Shown: positions 22,649 through 35,412, numbered from the stretch's first letter. The stretch: DNA of 64,000 nt from Platanthera guangdongensis (GCA_039583875.1 CM077160.1:108577530-108641529), one strand, 5' to 3'. Notes: generated by a model not told the origin, from the letters alone. Numbers and translations: made by a program.

Positions 22649-25163
22649 CTACACTACTGTATCATCGATCTTGTCTGGCTCCATGCTGGCCGATCGATCC
22701 GAATCCACCGGGCCATCTGTATTATAAATCAGCTGCTCAGGACGTAGTAGAGCCCTCCGAAGTGAAGAGACATGGAAGATGTCGTGCAATTCCGCTAGCT
22801 ACGACGATAGCTCTAATCTGTAAGCCAAGGGGCTGATCCGCTCCAGGATCCTGTAGGGCCCTATGTATCTCGAACTAAGCTTCTTCCGCCTGTAACTCCA
22901 CTTGACGATGTCGCGCATCGTAGTACTTGGCTTGTCTACTCTGTGCCTCCAGCATCTGTCTCGGATCAATCTCACCTGAGCCTTTGTGTCCTCCATGAAC
23001 TCCGAGTTGAGTGTCTTTGGATCATCATCCTGTATCTAGGATAGTGGGATCCTGCACCTCTATCAGTACAAAGCCTCATAAGAGGCCATGCCTATGCTGG
23101 ACTGATGACTGTTATTGTAGGAGAACTGGATCAGTGACAACAGTCTCTCTCATGGCTCTCCGCAGTCCAAAATGCATAGGCGTAGAAGATCCTCCAATGT
23201 CTGGTTGGTGTGCTTTGCCTGCCCATCCGTCTGAGGGTGGAAGGATATGTTGAACATCAACCGAGAGCCCGAGTAAGCCTGGACTGACCTCCACTCCTTG
23301 GACGTAAACCATCCATCCCGATCTGACACGATCGTCCTGGGCACTCCATGGTAGCAGACAAACTTCTCCATAAATATCCGCACCAGATCACCGACCGGAG
23401 CGTCCTTCTTGACTGGAATAAATCTGGCCACCTTCGTCAACCTGTCGATGATAACCCAGATCAAATTGTTCCCCGCATGCGATCGGGGTAGCCCATGTAT
23501 GAAATCCATGGCTATGTCCTCGAACTTCCACTCTAGCACCAGAAGTGGCTGCAATAATCCAGTGGGACTCTTACACTCCGCTTTCACGAGCTGGCAAGCC
23601 TCGTAATGTGTCACAAAGTATGTGATATCCTTATTCATGCCCGGCCAATACATAGTCCTCTTTAGATCCGCTGCCATCTTTGTGATACCCGGGTGCACTG
23701 AATATCTGCTGCAGTGAGCCCCTGTCATGATATCCTCCCGAATTCGGCCTCCTACTGGTATATAAATTCTGCCTCTAAAGTATAGCAGCCCATCTCTCAG
23801 AGAGTAATCCCCTACCGTGCCTTCCTTTAAGGCCTTAAAAATTAGCTCCATCCTCGCATCCAGCCTCTGCCCGTCCCTGATCTGATCTCGAATGTCCTCG
23901 GTGGTGCTTATCGACGTCAGGTACTCCTCATACAGCTCTGGATCATCCTCGGATACCAGAGATATCTGCATCTCCTCCAACATATGTAACAGCTTCATTG
24001 CCATCAACTGAGGCCCTGCTCTTGATGTAGTGGCTCTCCAGCTCAAAGCGTCTGCCACCACGTTCGCCTTCCTGTGATGATTGTGCATGGTATATTGATA
24101 TTCAGACAAAAACTCTACCAGTGTCTTTGTCAGATGTTCAGCTCTTTTTGTGTGTCCACGTACTTCAAATTCTTATAGTCCGAGAAGTATGTCGCAGTGG
24201 ACACCGTAGAGATAGTGCCGCCAAATCTTCGGAGAGAAGATAACTACTCCTATTTCCAAGTCGTGCACCGATTAGTTCTACTCGTGATTCTTCAGCTGTC
24301 TGGAGGCATATGCAATCATGTGGCCGTTTTACATCAGAACGGCACCCATCCCCTGATATGATGCATCGGTATAGACCTAGAATCCTTCCTTTCCAGATGG
24401 AAGGGCAAGGATAGGTGTCGAGTTAATTCGACCCTTCAGCTCCTTGAAGTCAGCCTCATACTGCGGTGTCCAAATGAAAGGGGTCTCCTTCTTCGTCTGA
24501 GATGTGAGCGGGAGAGCAATCCAGGAGAATCCCTCTACAAACTTTCGGTAGTAACCGACAAATCCTAGTAAACTCCTCACATCAGTGGTTGTCTTCAGCG
24601 GTGCCCAATCTCGTACTGCCTGAACTTTTATCGGATCCACAGTCAGTCCTGCTCCACTAATAATATGGCCTAAGAAAGCCACCTCCTTCAGCCAAAACTG
24701 GCACTTGCTGAACTTGGCATACAGACTATGCTCTCGGAGCCTCTCTAGACTCAGTGCCAAATAACGTGCACACTCCTCCTCTGTCCTCAAATAGATGAGG
24801 ATGTCGTCAATAAACACTATGACAAAGACGTCCATATAGGCCTCGAATACCTAGTTCATCAAACTCATAAATACGGATGGTGCATTCGTGAGCCCGAAGG
24901 GCATCACGGTGAACTCATACAGCCCATATCTACTACTGAAAGCGGTCTTCGGGATGTCCTCCTCCTGAATCCGCAGCTGGTAGTATCCTGACCTCGGATC
25001 CAGCTTTAAAAAACCAGTGAGCTCCCTCCAACTGGTCAAACAACTCGTCAATCCTTGGCAAAGGATAGGTGTTTCGGACCGTCAGCATATTCAGTGTCAT
25101 GTAGTCAATGCACAGTCAGAGTGTCCCATCCTTCTTCTTCACGAAGAGAGATGGAGCTCCCCA
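22649..25163 (-). mobile_element. Gypsy retrotransposon H, left fragment (pol)
   Basis: Degraded Ty3/gypsy pol on the minus strand. RT lies at 25158-24377 ([26 protein letters not shown]), RNase H is largely eroded (24377-24110), and then come the integrase zinc finger (HPGITK...YFVTHYEACQLVKAEC) and core (23800-23150) and the integrase C-terminus (22996-22799, ending in FHVSSLRRAL-type sequence before 22790). The third integrase catalytic residue is Lys instead of Glu (DGQAKHTNQTLED near 23215). The general form is like chromovirus pol. It is cut at its 3' side by A and at its RT N-terminus by G. Confidence 0.85.
25159..25163. other. Left target-site duplication of element G (CCCCA)
   Basis: CCCCA precedes TGTTGATCC and recurs at 32973-32977 after the other LTR. 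Joining the flanks restores the H RT reading (RPSTSPWG then [11 protein letters not shown]), which shows the insertion site. Confidence 0.9.
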
Positions 25164-26308
25164 TGTTGATCCGATACCACTGTTGGGTTTCTCTATAAGG
25201 ATGGCACAACGTTTGTGCATGTAGAGGAATAATAATACATCAAGAAAAAACCCAAAGAGATGTGGATCGGGCCATGAACGTTGAATCAAGAAGTTAGCAA
25301 AACTAGGCAAAAATTACCTCGGTGGCGTTGAGTCACAACTCAACGGAGATGCTCCAAACTTTGTCTTCTTGCTAGTGGCGAGTTCTACGTGGAATAATAT
25401 CCACGTCTCTGCAGAAATCCACACGAGCGGGAGAACGCCGAGCTTTCCGTCGCACGGAAGATCGGGAAGAACGATGACCGCACCTTGTTATTCCACGGAC
25501 TGCTAGGTTCGTGCCAGGAAGAGCAGCACCAGCGACAGTCGCCGGAGAAGAGGAGGTCGACGGAGCGAACACGGCGGCGGCGGAACCCTTCCGTAGGCGG
25601 CGGGATTCGGGATCGACGGAACGATCGCGGAACGGTTTCCGTCGGGTTCGATTCGCACAGCAGCCAAAAGCTTAAGTTCCGATAAAACCCTAAGTGTTGT
25701 ATTTATACCAAAGGTATAAATAAACCTAGGCTTATCGCTATCCGCAGACCACCCAAGAATAAGGTTCAGAATCGGCGAGTATCAATCGGCGAGAGTCGGC
25801 GAGAATCGGCGAGAATCGATCAGCGAGCATCACCATGGATCGGCGAGAATCAGAGTACAATACTCGACGATTCTCGCCGATCGTCGAGCTCCACTCGATG
25901 ATACACGTCGAATCTCGTCGACCGTCGAGCCACGGTCGACGATACATGTCGAAGTCGTCGATCGTCGAGAATCAACATATTGATTCTCGACGATTCTCGT
26001 CGATCGGCGAGAATCAGAGAGACGATTCTCGCCGATCGGCGGGAATCAGAAGACGATACTCGACGAATGTTATCGACCCTCGGACGACAATCCTTACCAG
26101 CCCTCCAAGGCAACATTTGCCCAACCCCACGATCCTTTAAGGCAACACTTTGCCCATGACCCCATTCAGGTCGGTGATTGGCAACTTTTACCAACACAGT
26201 CAATCATCCAACTTCTCCACATCTCTTATGTGCGACCCTGCAGGCTCATATCGCGTTGGAAGTGAGATTACATGTTTGATCACTTCCAGATCACCATGGT
26301 AACTCCAA
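25164..26308 (-). repeat. 3' LTR of element G (full length, about 1145 bp)
   Basis: Starts TGTTGATCCGATACCACTG and ends near ...AACTCCAA (26308); the terminal CA is altered compared with the right LTR (AAGTCCAACA). On the minus strand a CG-palindrome array (25771-26070) precedes a TATAAATA box (25700-25707). The part at 25212-25605 is absent from the other LTR. Confidence 0.85.
25700..26070 (-). promoter_or_regulatory. U3 of LTR G: CTCGACGA/GGCGAGAATC array and TATA box
   Basis: Dense alternation of GGCGAGAATC, GATTCTCGCCGATC, GATTCTCGACGA, TCGTCGA and related words forms multiple overlapping inverted repeats (for example GATTCTCGCCGATCGGCG at 26025-26042). It lies right upstream, on the minus strand, of TATAAATA (25700-25707). 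A near-identical copy is in the other LTR at 32434-32733 with TATA at 32362-32369. Confidence 0.65.
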
Positions 26309-27279
26309 TTGACTCCCACTTGATCTCGAAAGTATCAAAGCAAAAACCTCACAAACAATGAGCGGCATCTAGCAATGCATCATTGCTCCCCAAGCAATAA
26401 GAGTTAATAACTCATAAGCCTTTATGATCAATGTATCAGCGTTGTCTTTGTCCCTTTGACCCTTACATCCGGAAAGAACTAGAGGCATGGACCGTGTCAC
26501 CCTCGTAATAGCTCAATCCAAGTTTCTTGATCCAGGACGGACTTCCAGAGAATGGTGAGTCCAATATCACATATTGACTCAACCGAGCATGGTCATGCAT
26601 TTCTCAGTCCAGTTCCATCAAGGGGCCCATGGATGCAACTCCTGTCATATAGGAGGACAAATCTCATATCTGCTCACACACAAACACCCAAATGATTCGT
26701 AACATGCCCAACAACCACCCTTATCATCAACCATTCTCAAGGAAGACTTTAGATGACATCAAAGCACGATCTTCCTCACTTGATGAATGCTGTGACTTCA
26801 GGTCAAAGGACCACAACACCATTGTCAATTGAGACCTACTCGTGACACTATTGGATGACAATCCACAGAGTAGTCTCAGGTTGGGTCTGTCCAGTACAAC
26901 TTGTTCACTAACAAGTACCCACGTGATGACTTGATATCACAATATCATGACCTATGAGAACCGGTCATCAGTCAACGTACGTGCTAGCCGTTATGTATCA
27001 TCATCACCCTTAGCTTCTATGATGATACTCGACCAGGGACCTTTTAAGAATGAAGCTTCAAATAAATCATAGGCTCTCACATTCAAGTCACGTACTTGAT
27101 GTCCCATGGAAGCGAACATTCTAAGGGTATCTATTATGTTAACATTTAACTATCATATAAAAAAAGACACAATAAAAGAACTTGCCATTAATTGTAAAAG
27201 AAAAACTTAGGTACATAGTTTATCATATGAACAAACAGCCAACAAAATACAAATTTACATGCAATCCACAAGATTCTCG
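26309..27279 (-). other. 3' untranslated region of element G
   Basis: About 970 bp between the polyprotein stop and the 3' LTR with no open frame of note. On the minus strand it ends in AAGTGGGAGTCAA (about 26307-26319), a plausible but weak polypurine tract. Confidence 0.6.
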
Positions 27280-30200
27280 CTAGAGTTGATCATTTAGGTA
27301 TCGTATACTCATCGATCTAGTATGACCATCATGCTTTCTCTGCGCGAGAGGCTTTGTCAGCGGATCCGCAATATTTTCCTCAGTCGGCACTCTGCAAATG
27401 TTTACATCTCCTCGTTCGACAATCTCACGAATAAGATGAAACTGCCGAAGTATGTGCTTGGAGCGCTGATGGGATCTAGGTTCCTTAGATTGTGCAATTG
27501 CACCATTGTTATCACAGTAGAGAACTACGAGACCAACAATGCTAGGAACTACATCAAGCTCGCCGATGAATTTTCTAATCCATACAGCCTCCTTCGCTGC
27601 ATTAGCTGCGGCGATATACTCGGCCTCTGTTGTAGAATCAGCAACTGTCTCTTGCTTGGAACTCTTCCAGCTCACAGCTCCTCCATTCAGGCAAAACACA
27701 AACCCTGACTGAGACTTGGAGTCGTCTCTATCAGTTTGGAAGCTAGCATCCGTGTAACCACTTACAATGAGCTCTTCCTCTCCACCATACACAAAGAACA
27801 CATCCTTAGCTCTTCTCAAGTACTTCAGGATATTCTTGACTGCAATTCAGTGACACTCACCGGGGTCTGACTGATACCTGCTAGTCATGCTCAAAGCAAA
27901 GGAGACATCGGGTCGAGTACATAACATCGCGTACATGATTGATCCAATTGCCGAGGCATATGGAATCAACTTCATGCGGTCCTTATCTTCACAAGACATT
28001 GGACACTGGTCCTTAGAGAGATTCACACCATGAGACATGGGCAAAAATCCTTTCTTGGACTCAAGCATGTTGAACCGCTTCAACACCTTTTCGATGTACG
28101 CACTCTGGGTCAAACCCAGCAACTTCTTCGATCTATCTCTATAGATCTTAATACCGAGTATATAAGTCGCTTCACCCAAATCCTTCATTGAAAAGCAGTT
28201 CCCTAGGTTGTTCTTAACAACTTTCAGGGTAGGAATGTCATTCCCAATCAACAGTATGTCATCTACATACAATATCAGGAAGACAACAATGCTCCCACTG
28301 ATTCGCTTGTAAACACAAGGCTCATCTTCATTCTTGATGAAACCAAACTCTTTGATTTTCTCATCAAAATGAAGATTCCAACTTTGAGAGGCCTGTTTCA
28401 GTCCATAAATGGACTTATTCAGCTTGCATATTTTAGTGGCTTCATCTGGGGATACAAAACCCTCGGGTTGTGTCATATACACTTCCTCAAGGAGGTTTCC
28501 ATTAAGGAAAGCCGTTTTGACATCCATCTGCCAGATCTCGTAGTCATAATACGCAGCAATAGCAAGCAATATCCTAATGGACTTCACCATAGCAACAGGG
28601 GAAAAGGTCTCATCATAGTCAATACCATGAATTTGCTTGAAATCCTTAGCCACCAGTCGCCCTTTGAATGTCTGTACATTCCCATCCATGTCGGTCTTAT
28701 TCTTGAAGACCCACTTGCACCCTATGGGTTGTACCCCTTCAGGTGGTTCCACCAAGTTCCAAACTTGGTTTGCATACATGGAGTCCATTTCGGATTTCAT
28801 AGCCTCAAGCCATTTGTTGGAGTCCGGTCCATTCATAGCCTCTTAGTAGGTTGCTGGTTCATCATCATGATCCATAAGCAACACATTACCTATTTGAGAC
28901 ACGAGAAATCCATATCTCTCAGGCTCAAACCTCGGTCTACCAGATCTACGTAGGACTTGTGTTTCCTGAGCAGGTTCTCTAGCTACAACATCTTGTAGTC
29001 CTGTCTCAGAATCCAATACCTGTTCATTCACTACATGTGGTTCTTGAACTTCTTCAAGCTCTACCTTTTCAGTCTTTCTTGATAAGAACTCTTTCTCCAA
29101 GAAGACACTAGTCCTTGCGACAAACACTTTGCCCTCAGACGGTAGGTAAAAGTAATACCCTTTCGTTTCCTTAGGATATCCCACCAGATAACATTTATCT
29201 GATTTGGGTTCCAGCTTGTCAGGCATTTGACGTCTCACGTATGCCTCACAGCCCCAAATTTTAATGAACGACATACTAGGACGCCTCCCAGTCCATATCT
29301 CATATGGTGTCTTCAGAATCGTTTTCATTGGAGCGCGATTCAATGTCATTGCAGCAGTCTCTAAAGCAAAAACCCAAAAGGAAACATGCAAGTCTGCATG
29401 ACTCATCATCGAACGTACCATGTCTAACAGAGTACGATTTCTCCTCTCAGACACACCATTATGTTGTGGTGTTCTAGGTGGAGTGAGCTATGATACAATA
29501 CCACACTCTTTCAGATGATCACGGAACTCATGACTCAGGTATTCGCCACCTCGATCAGATCGGAGTGCTTTAACCCTTTTACCCAACTGGTTTTCTACTT
29601 CATTCTTGAACTCTTTGAACTTTTCAAAGGTCTCGGATTTGCACTTCATAAGATACACATATCCGTATCTACTGAAATCATCAGTAAATGTAACAAAGTA
29701 GAAATACCCACCTCTAGCCATGGAACTCATGGGTCCGCATACATCACTATGTACAACACCCAAGAGAACTTCAGCCCTCTCAGTATAACCAGTGAAACGA
29801 GTTTTAGTCATCTTGCCTAACAAACAAGACTCGCATCGCTCAAATGATTCATAATCAAATGAGTCCAAAAGTCCATCTCTATGGAGCTTGGATATGCGCT
29901 TCTCGTTGATATGGCCCAAACGACAATGCCAGAGAAACGTAGGGTTCGAGTCATTTGTTCTTAGTCTTTTATTATTTTCTACATTACAGATCAGATGGTC
30001 CAAGTTCAAAACATAAAGACCATTAAACAATTGGGCTACAGCATAACAAACATCATTCTTCAATATAGAACAACAGTTGTTCTTAATTATAAAAGAAAAT
30101 CCAATCATGTCCAAACACGAAATAGATATAATGTTTCTAGTTATGGCCGGAACAAAATAACAGTTATCTAGTTCTATTACAAGCCCACTGGGCAAAGAAA

Positions 30201-31239
30201 GACGATAAACCCCTATGGCTACAGCAGCAACTCTTGCTTCATTGCCGACGCGGAGGTCCACCTCCCCTTTACTCAGCAATCTTCTCCTTCCCAGTTCCTG
30301 CACATTTGTACAAATGTGAGAACCACATCCGATATCCAATACCCAAGATGAAGGAGCAGAAAGGTTTATCTCTATAACGTAAATATCTGAAGCGGAAGTC
30401 ATACCTCCCCTCAATTTCTGCAGACCTTCAATGTACGAAGGATAGTTCCTCCGCCAATGACCAGCCTTGCCACAGTGGTGGCATTTCCCTTCCTTCACTG
30501 TGCTTTTCTTTTTCATCAGTGCTGAAGACTTGGGCTCAAGGTATGACTTAGGTCCCACCTTCATCTTCTTAGAGACCTTGGCCTTGCCCTTGCCCTTATG
30601 CACCATCAGTATGGGGTTGGTAGGCTTGGCCTTCTTCATATTGATCTCGGCAGTTCTCAACATGCCTAGGAGTTCGGGCAGTGTCTTGTCTATTTCATTC
30701 ATGTTGTAGTTCAAGACGAACTGCTCATAGCTGTCCGGCAACGATTGCAGGATCAGATCTGTGGCCAACTCTTGACCAAGAGGAAAACCCAGCCTTTCAA
30801 GGTTCTCTATATACCAAATCATCTTGAGTACGTGAGTCCCTACTGAGTCTCGAACTCCCATCTTGCACTGAAACAACGCTTTTGTGATGTCGAACCTCTC
30901 TTGACGAGCCTGTCCTTGAAACATTTTCTTGAGATGCTCGTCAATCTCCTTGCACCCCATGTTCTCATGTTGCTTCTGAAGCTCTGAGTTCATAGTGGCA
31001 AGCATAAGGCATTCGACATCTAAAGCATCGTCAGTATACTTCTTATAAGTATCTTTCTCAGCACGGGAAGAGTTCCCGGTCGGCACCTCGGGGGCTTCTT
31101 CTTCCAAGACATAGAGCTTTCGCTCTTGCCTGAGAACAATTCTCAGGTTCCTATACCAGTCCATATAATTAGTCCCACTGAGCTTATCCTTCTCAAGGAT
31201 GGCTCTCAGAGACAAAGTGGAGTGTGAAACACTTGCCAT
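27280..31239 (-). pseudogene. gag-pol polyprotein of copia element G, three stops
   Basis: One frame of about 1320 codons from the ATG at 31239 (MASVSHSTLSLRAILEK) to 27280. Order: Gag domain; zinc knuckle with the last Cys changed to Tyr (CHHCGKAGHWRRNY, near residue 250); protease with DTG changed to DIG (VLDIGCGSHIC); pre-integrase; integrase with D (HSDVCGP), D (RSDRGGEY) and E (NGVSERRNRT); RT with intact YVDD; RNase H (YTDASFQTD, TEAEYIAAA, CDNNGAI). Three in-frame stops lie at about 29488, 28843 and 27847. The first fits a Gln-to-TAG change and the last a Trp-to-TGA change. There is no frameshift, so the copy is fairly young apart from point decay. Confidence 0.93.
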
Positions 31240-32204
31240 GGAATTCTACAAGAATTTATGCAGAATAAAATCAGTACCAAAATTTCAAATACAATTTATT
31301 TTAATTTGGACTTCAATTAAAATACTCCCACTATTTTATTCGAAATGATAGCCCTCACTAACAATTCGGAGAGTTCATGCGAGCTACTCTCTTAGTGGAC
31401 AAGATCCGTATTTCACCAACACTATGAGTCCGCTTTGGCATTCCTCTCACGATGCGGTTATTTAGATAGGCAACGCTTGCCAATTGCATCCTCATGCAAT
31501 TCTTGTATGGTTGGTGAATAACTCCTTATTCGCATCCATCATATGATGCATGCCAACCCTATGCCTCTAGGCACTCAACCTTTGAGGTCACCTAGTTAAG
31601 CTGGACCTGATGTCGACAGTGGGATATCACAATTATCCGCTCGCACCCTTACCAAGATAGATTAATGCACCTTACTTTGGCAAGCCCACACTTCGTCGAT
31701 CGAGGCAGGAAGAGTGTCATCCATCGGAAGGCATCCGAACACTTAATATTTGATGAAGGGATTTTTGATTTTAGGTTAACAATTAACCATGATCAACATT
31801 TGATCGATGTGCACATCCAAAGAAAAACAATTCTTCTAAAACCACATGCATCCCTTATGTGCACATCCTGACACCATCAACACTTGATAGAAGGAAGGGC
31901 TAAATCTGAACATCTGGAAACTTCCAAATCCTCAGATTTACATGCATTGGACAAAGGCAAAGACAACTCAACTTAAAGCAGTAGACAAGCTCATCTCTCT
32001 ATGTTGGATTCAAAATCCAAGACATACTCGAGGGATGGTTACTGCTAAGGAGACTACAATTTCTAACACTTAGAAATTCCCACGAAATTACAGACGTTCT
32101 TGGAGGGACACCAAGACTAAATCTAGACATTTAGAACACTTCTAAATCCCTAGGTTTACACGCACTGGAATAACAAACTTCCAAAACAACGATCATGGCC
32201 GAAA
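31240..32204 (-). other. 5' untranslated leader of element G
   Basis: About 965 bp between the primer-binding site and gag with no supported coding frame. This is where a retrotransposon packaging signal would be expected, but I recognise none. Confidence 0.5.
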
Positions 32205-32220
32205 CCTGGCTCTGATACCA
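32205..32220 (-). promoter_or_regulatory. Primer-binding site of element G
   Basis: Minus strand TGGTATCAGAGCCAGG, initiator tRNA-Met type. A second partial copy (TGGTATCAG) lies just inside the LTR at about 32230-32238; see findings. Confidence 0.9.
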
Positions 32221-32221
32221 C

Positions 32222-32972
32222 TGTTGATCTGATACCACTGTTGGGTTTCTCTATAAGGATGGCACAACGAACTGATACTCGAGGGATCGCGGAACGGTTT
32301 CCGTCGGGTTCGATTCGCACTGCAGCCAAAAGCTTAAGTTCCGATAAAACCCTAAGTGTTGTATTTATACCAAAGGTATAAATAAACCTAGGCTTATCGC
32401 TATCCGCAGACCACCCAAGAATAAGGTTCAGAATCGGCGAGTATCAATCGGCGAGAGTCGGCGAGAATCGGCGAGAATCGATCAGCGAGCATCACCATGG
32501 ATCGTCGAGAATCAGAGTACAATACTCGACGATTCTCGCCGATCGTCGAGCTCCACTCGATGATACACGTCGAATCTCGTCGACCGTCGAGCCGTGGTCG
32601 ACGATACATGTCGAAGTCGTCGATCATCGAGAATCAACATATTGATTCTCGACGATTCTCGTCGATCGGCGAGAATCAGAGAGACGATTCTCGCCGATCG
32701 GCGGGAATCAGAAGACGATACTCGACGAATGTTATCGACCCTCGGACGACAATCCTTACCAGCCCTCCAAGGCAACATTTGCCCAACCCCACGATCCTTT
32801 AAGGCAACACTTTGCTCATGACCCCATTCAGGTCGGTGAATGGCAACTTTTACCAACACAGTCAATCATCCAACTTCTCCACATCTCTTATGTGCGACCC
32901 TGCAGGCTCATATCGCGTTGGCAGTGAGATTACATGTTTGATCACTTCCAGATCACCATGGTAAGTCCAACA
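32222..32972 (-). repeat. 5' LTR of element G, internally deleted (751 bp)
   Basis: Identical at both ends to 25164-26308. After GGCACAACG it jumps to AACTGATACTCGAGG and then joins GATCGCGGAACGG, skipping about 390 bp of the other LTR. The array and TATA box are kept. It ends AAGTCCAACA followed by the CCCCA duplication. Confidence 0.88.
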
Positions 32973-32977
32973 CCCCA
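32973..32977. other. Right target-site duplication of element G (CCCCA)
   Basis: Exact repeat of 25159-25163. Confidence 0.9.
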
Positions 32978-33134
32978 TGGCGAAGTGCTTGGTCGGACAA
33001 ATCCGGCTTCCACTAGCTCCTGCAGCTGGCTTCGAAACTCCACCAACTCCTTCGGGGCCATTCGATAAGGAGCTCTAGATACTAGCACAAGTTGTATCTG
33101 GAAATCCTTCTCTCGATGCGGCGGCAACCCTGGC
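32978..33134 (-). pseudogene. Gypsy element H, protease-RT linker fragment
   Basis: Encodes the segment upstream of RT ([12 protein letters not shown], then [20 protein letters not shown]) with a small in-frame loss after QLV. It ends abruptly near 33134, where homology to gypsy pol stops and a different sequence, probably of F, begins. Confidence 0.8.
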
Positions 33135-33980
33135 TATTGAAACCAAAAACTCAATCTTCGTGGAGTTCATCCTTGGGGAAGAGGTTATCGCACACTTACT
33201 TCTCTCTCGCGAGCCAAACGACTAAGGAAAAAGAATAGGGGACAGTCCCAAGGGCTTGGCGTGGAGGTCCCATCATACACCCAAAAGATCTTAGAGCGTT
33301 TCACCTCCCTAGCTAAATGCTGAGCTGAGGGTATCTCTGAAAGCGCAAGAAGACTGGGGCATAAGTAAGCGTGCCTTCTGAGGTACCCCCTTAGGTCTAT
33401 TTATAGATTTTTGAAAACGGCCTACAAATAGCCAACCTTCGCTGTTTTGAACAGCTATGTGCTGCCCAACTGGGTCTGCCAACAGCGGAACTCCGTTGTT
33501 CTACAAGGCTATAGGCAGACTAGTGGGGGAAAAATAGTAAAAAAACATCACAAGATATTGGGCGAGTGGTCCTCTAGGACCTCCAATCGCCTGGGGTCGG
33601 CGAGTGCTCGTTGGAGCTGGCACTCACCGCCTCCTCCCGGCCCTGGGCAAGTGCTGGCCCAGCCTGCCCCACTCGCCCGCTGCTCGCCGAGCTCCTGGGG
33701 CGAGTGCGAGCCGACCTATTGCACTCGCCCCTTACACGATTCCACCCTGCCAGGGCAAGATGAGGAGGTCACCGAGCTCTCGCCTCCTCCCAGGTCACCT
33801 AGGACTCGGACTGCTGAGATTTTGCTGATCTGGCTCCTATCGGCCACTACTCATTGAATATAGGGTTGTACACAATCCCTGCTCTTTGCAAGGTTGGACC
33901 AAGCTCGGAAAGAAACATCCAACCCCGCAATATGCGGCGAGTGCAACAGGGGCCAGAGAATCTTTGGTAGGCTCCACCAG
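33135..33980 (-). repeat. Probable 3' LTR region of element F (limits uncertain)
   Basis: No coding frame is supported on either strand. A TATA box on the minus strand (CTATAAATAGACC, about 33391-33403) would drive transcription leftwards, as expected for an LTR of minus-strand F. From about 33570 the DNA is rich in GGCGAG/CTCGCC words. The LTR ends cannot be proved without the partner LTR. Confidence 0.35.
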
Positions 33981-34047
33981 CGTCTATAAATGTATGTCCA
34001 CGTGCCTGGGTGGCCTCCGTCATTCCCTTTACTTGAGTCTTGTCGAG

Positions 34048-34991
34048 ATGCCTCTTTCCAAAGAGCTCCAAGAGAAGCTTAGCCGCGCCCACAAGCTTAA
34101 CGTCGCTCGCACCGGCGTGCTAGTCGGTCTGCCTCCCAATTCTGCACCGCGCGAGCCGACAAAACCAAATCCTACCAAGAAGGTCAAGCCATCCCGAAAG
34201 ATACTGAATCCATCTACTGCGACCTTGAATCCACCTTGACTCCCAAGCTCGCCTCCTCTAAATCGGTTGCCGACCCCACGGGGAAAATGGTTCTTGATAT
34301 CCCAACCGACCCCGAGGACCATCAGTACAATGTCGAGACCTCCACACCGAGAGTCCACACCTCACATGATAACTCGCGGCCTCAAAATCCCCCGACACTC
34401 GCCTGCATAACAAATCACCTCCCTTTGGGACCACGGGATTGGACTCGCTGAAGTACAAGTCAACAACTCGCCCTCCTTCTCAGCATCCCGCACCTACTCC
34501 TAAGCTTGCGATGATAAGGGTGGGAGATATCTTGGTCCCCAGCTTCAACCTCATCTCCCCAGGAACCCATCCTCTGGGTCGCAGTAAGAACTTAGCCTTG
34601 CCTCCTTCGCACCCCCCCTAAGAACTACCGAGCTCATCCCGTAAGTTCCACTTTCACTAGAACTTTTTCCTGGGCATATTTATTGTACTTACACCCCCTT
34701 TCCATCGGAGTTGATCATTTTTACAGGTCTCCCTGACCAATCTAAACTCGAGGAATCTTCTGAACAAGCTCGCCACTCCCACCCCTTGACCCCGGGATGG
34801 AAAGCTTCCTGGACGACTCGCTGGATCCTACCGAGCTGAGGTGGCGAATGGTAGAAATGCTGAAGAAGCAGGACGCTGCCTTGCGCCAACTTCGAGAGGA
34901 TAGCGCATATCGCGATCAGAGATTGCAGGCGCTGGAGCAGTACTTCGTGCTGCTCATGGATAAGGTGGAACAGGCTCGGAGAGAGAGTTAA
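34048..34991 (+). pseudogene. Antisense gene X1 in F: basic N-terminus, coiled-coil C-terminus, one intron
   Basis: Runs opposite to F pol. A TATA box (TCTATAAATG, about 33980-33990) precedes an ATG at 34048 that begins MPLSKELQEKLSRAHKLNV. The coding sequence is Pro/Ser/Lys-rich and shifts frame near 34236. A clear intron follows, GTAAGT at 34641 to ACAG at 34726 (86 nt). Exon 2 ends in a helical, charged stretch (WRMVEMLKKQDAALRQLRED...QRLQALEQYF) and a TAA at 34989-34991. At least one more frame slip lies near 34797. I do not recognise a family. Extra ORFs, some antisense, between pol and the 3' LTR are known in Tat elements. Confidence 0.45.
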
Positions 34992-35402
34992 TGTCCCCCA
35001 CCCCAGTGATGGAGAGAATTGATGAGAACCTGCAGGCCTTCGGTCGAGACCTGGATCTGGTACGTGAGTTCCTCAACCCGTGCCGAACTCTGTGGATGGG
35101 GGCGCGAGGCCAGGCTAGATGGAAATGGCTTCCTAGCTTAGCCTACCGGCACTTGCCCCCAGCACCCCCAGCTCGCGCGTGTTTACTGAACTTTCTTCTG
35201 TCTGTTATGAACTTTTTCTTTCTTGGGGCTGTGAACATCCCTGTCTATAATAACTTAAATAATTTTTAGAACTCAATATGCTATTTGAAATAATAGGATG
35301 TGCCATCTAGGTTTAGCTCGCACTAAGAAAGGTTAGGTTGCCAGGTTGGCGAGCTGGACTGGCGAGCTGGACTGACAGGTCAGCTCGGCCATAAATTCGG
35401 TT

Positions 35403-35412
35403 TTCTATAAAT
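35403..35412 (+). promoter_or_regulatory. TATA box of antisense gene X2
   Basis: TCTATAAATAGG, about 110 bp before the ATG at 35515, preceded by repeated GGCGAGCTGGACT at 35347-35370. Confidence 0.6.

Larger units (their letters stand above)
25164..32972 (-). mobile_element. Copia retrotransposon G (7.8 kb) inserted in H
   Basis: A complete minus-strand Ty1/copia element with matching CCCCA duplications, LTRs at 25164-26308 and 32222-32972, a TGGTATCAGAGCC primer-binding site, one long polyprotein frame (31239-27280) and no third ORF. The two LTRs differ in length because the right one lacks about 390 bp. I do not assign a copia lineage with confidence; it is not Sirevirus-like. Confidence 0.93.

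Noticed and set aside
33447..33857. Pro/Ser-rich open frame at the left end of F as a gene
   Set aside because: No start context, family match or splice pattern; composition is driven by GGCGAG/CTCGCC words, and the region fits LTR or spacer.
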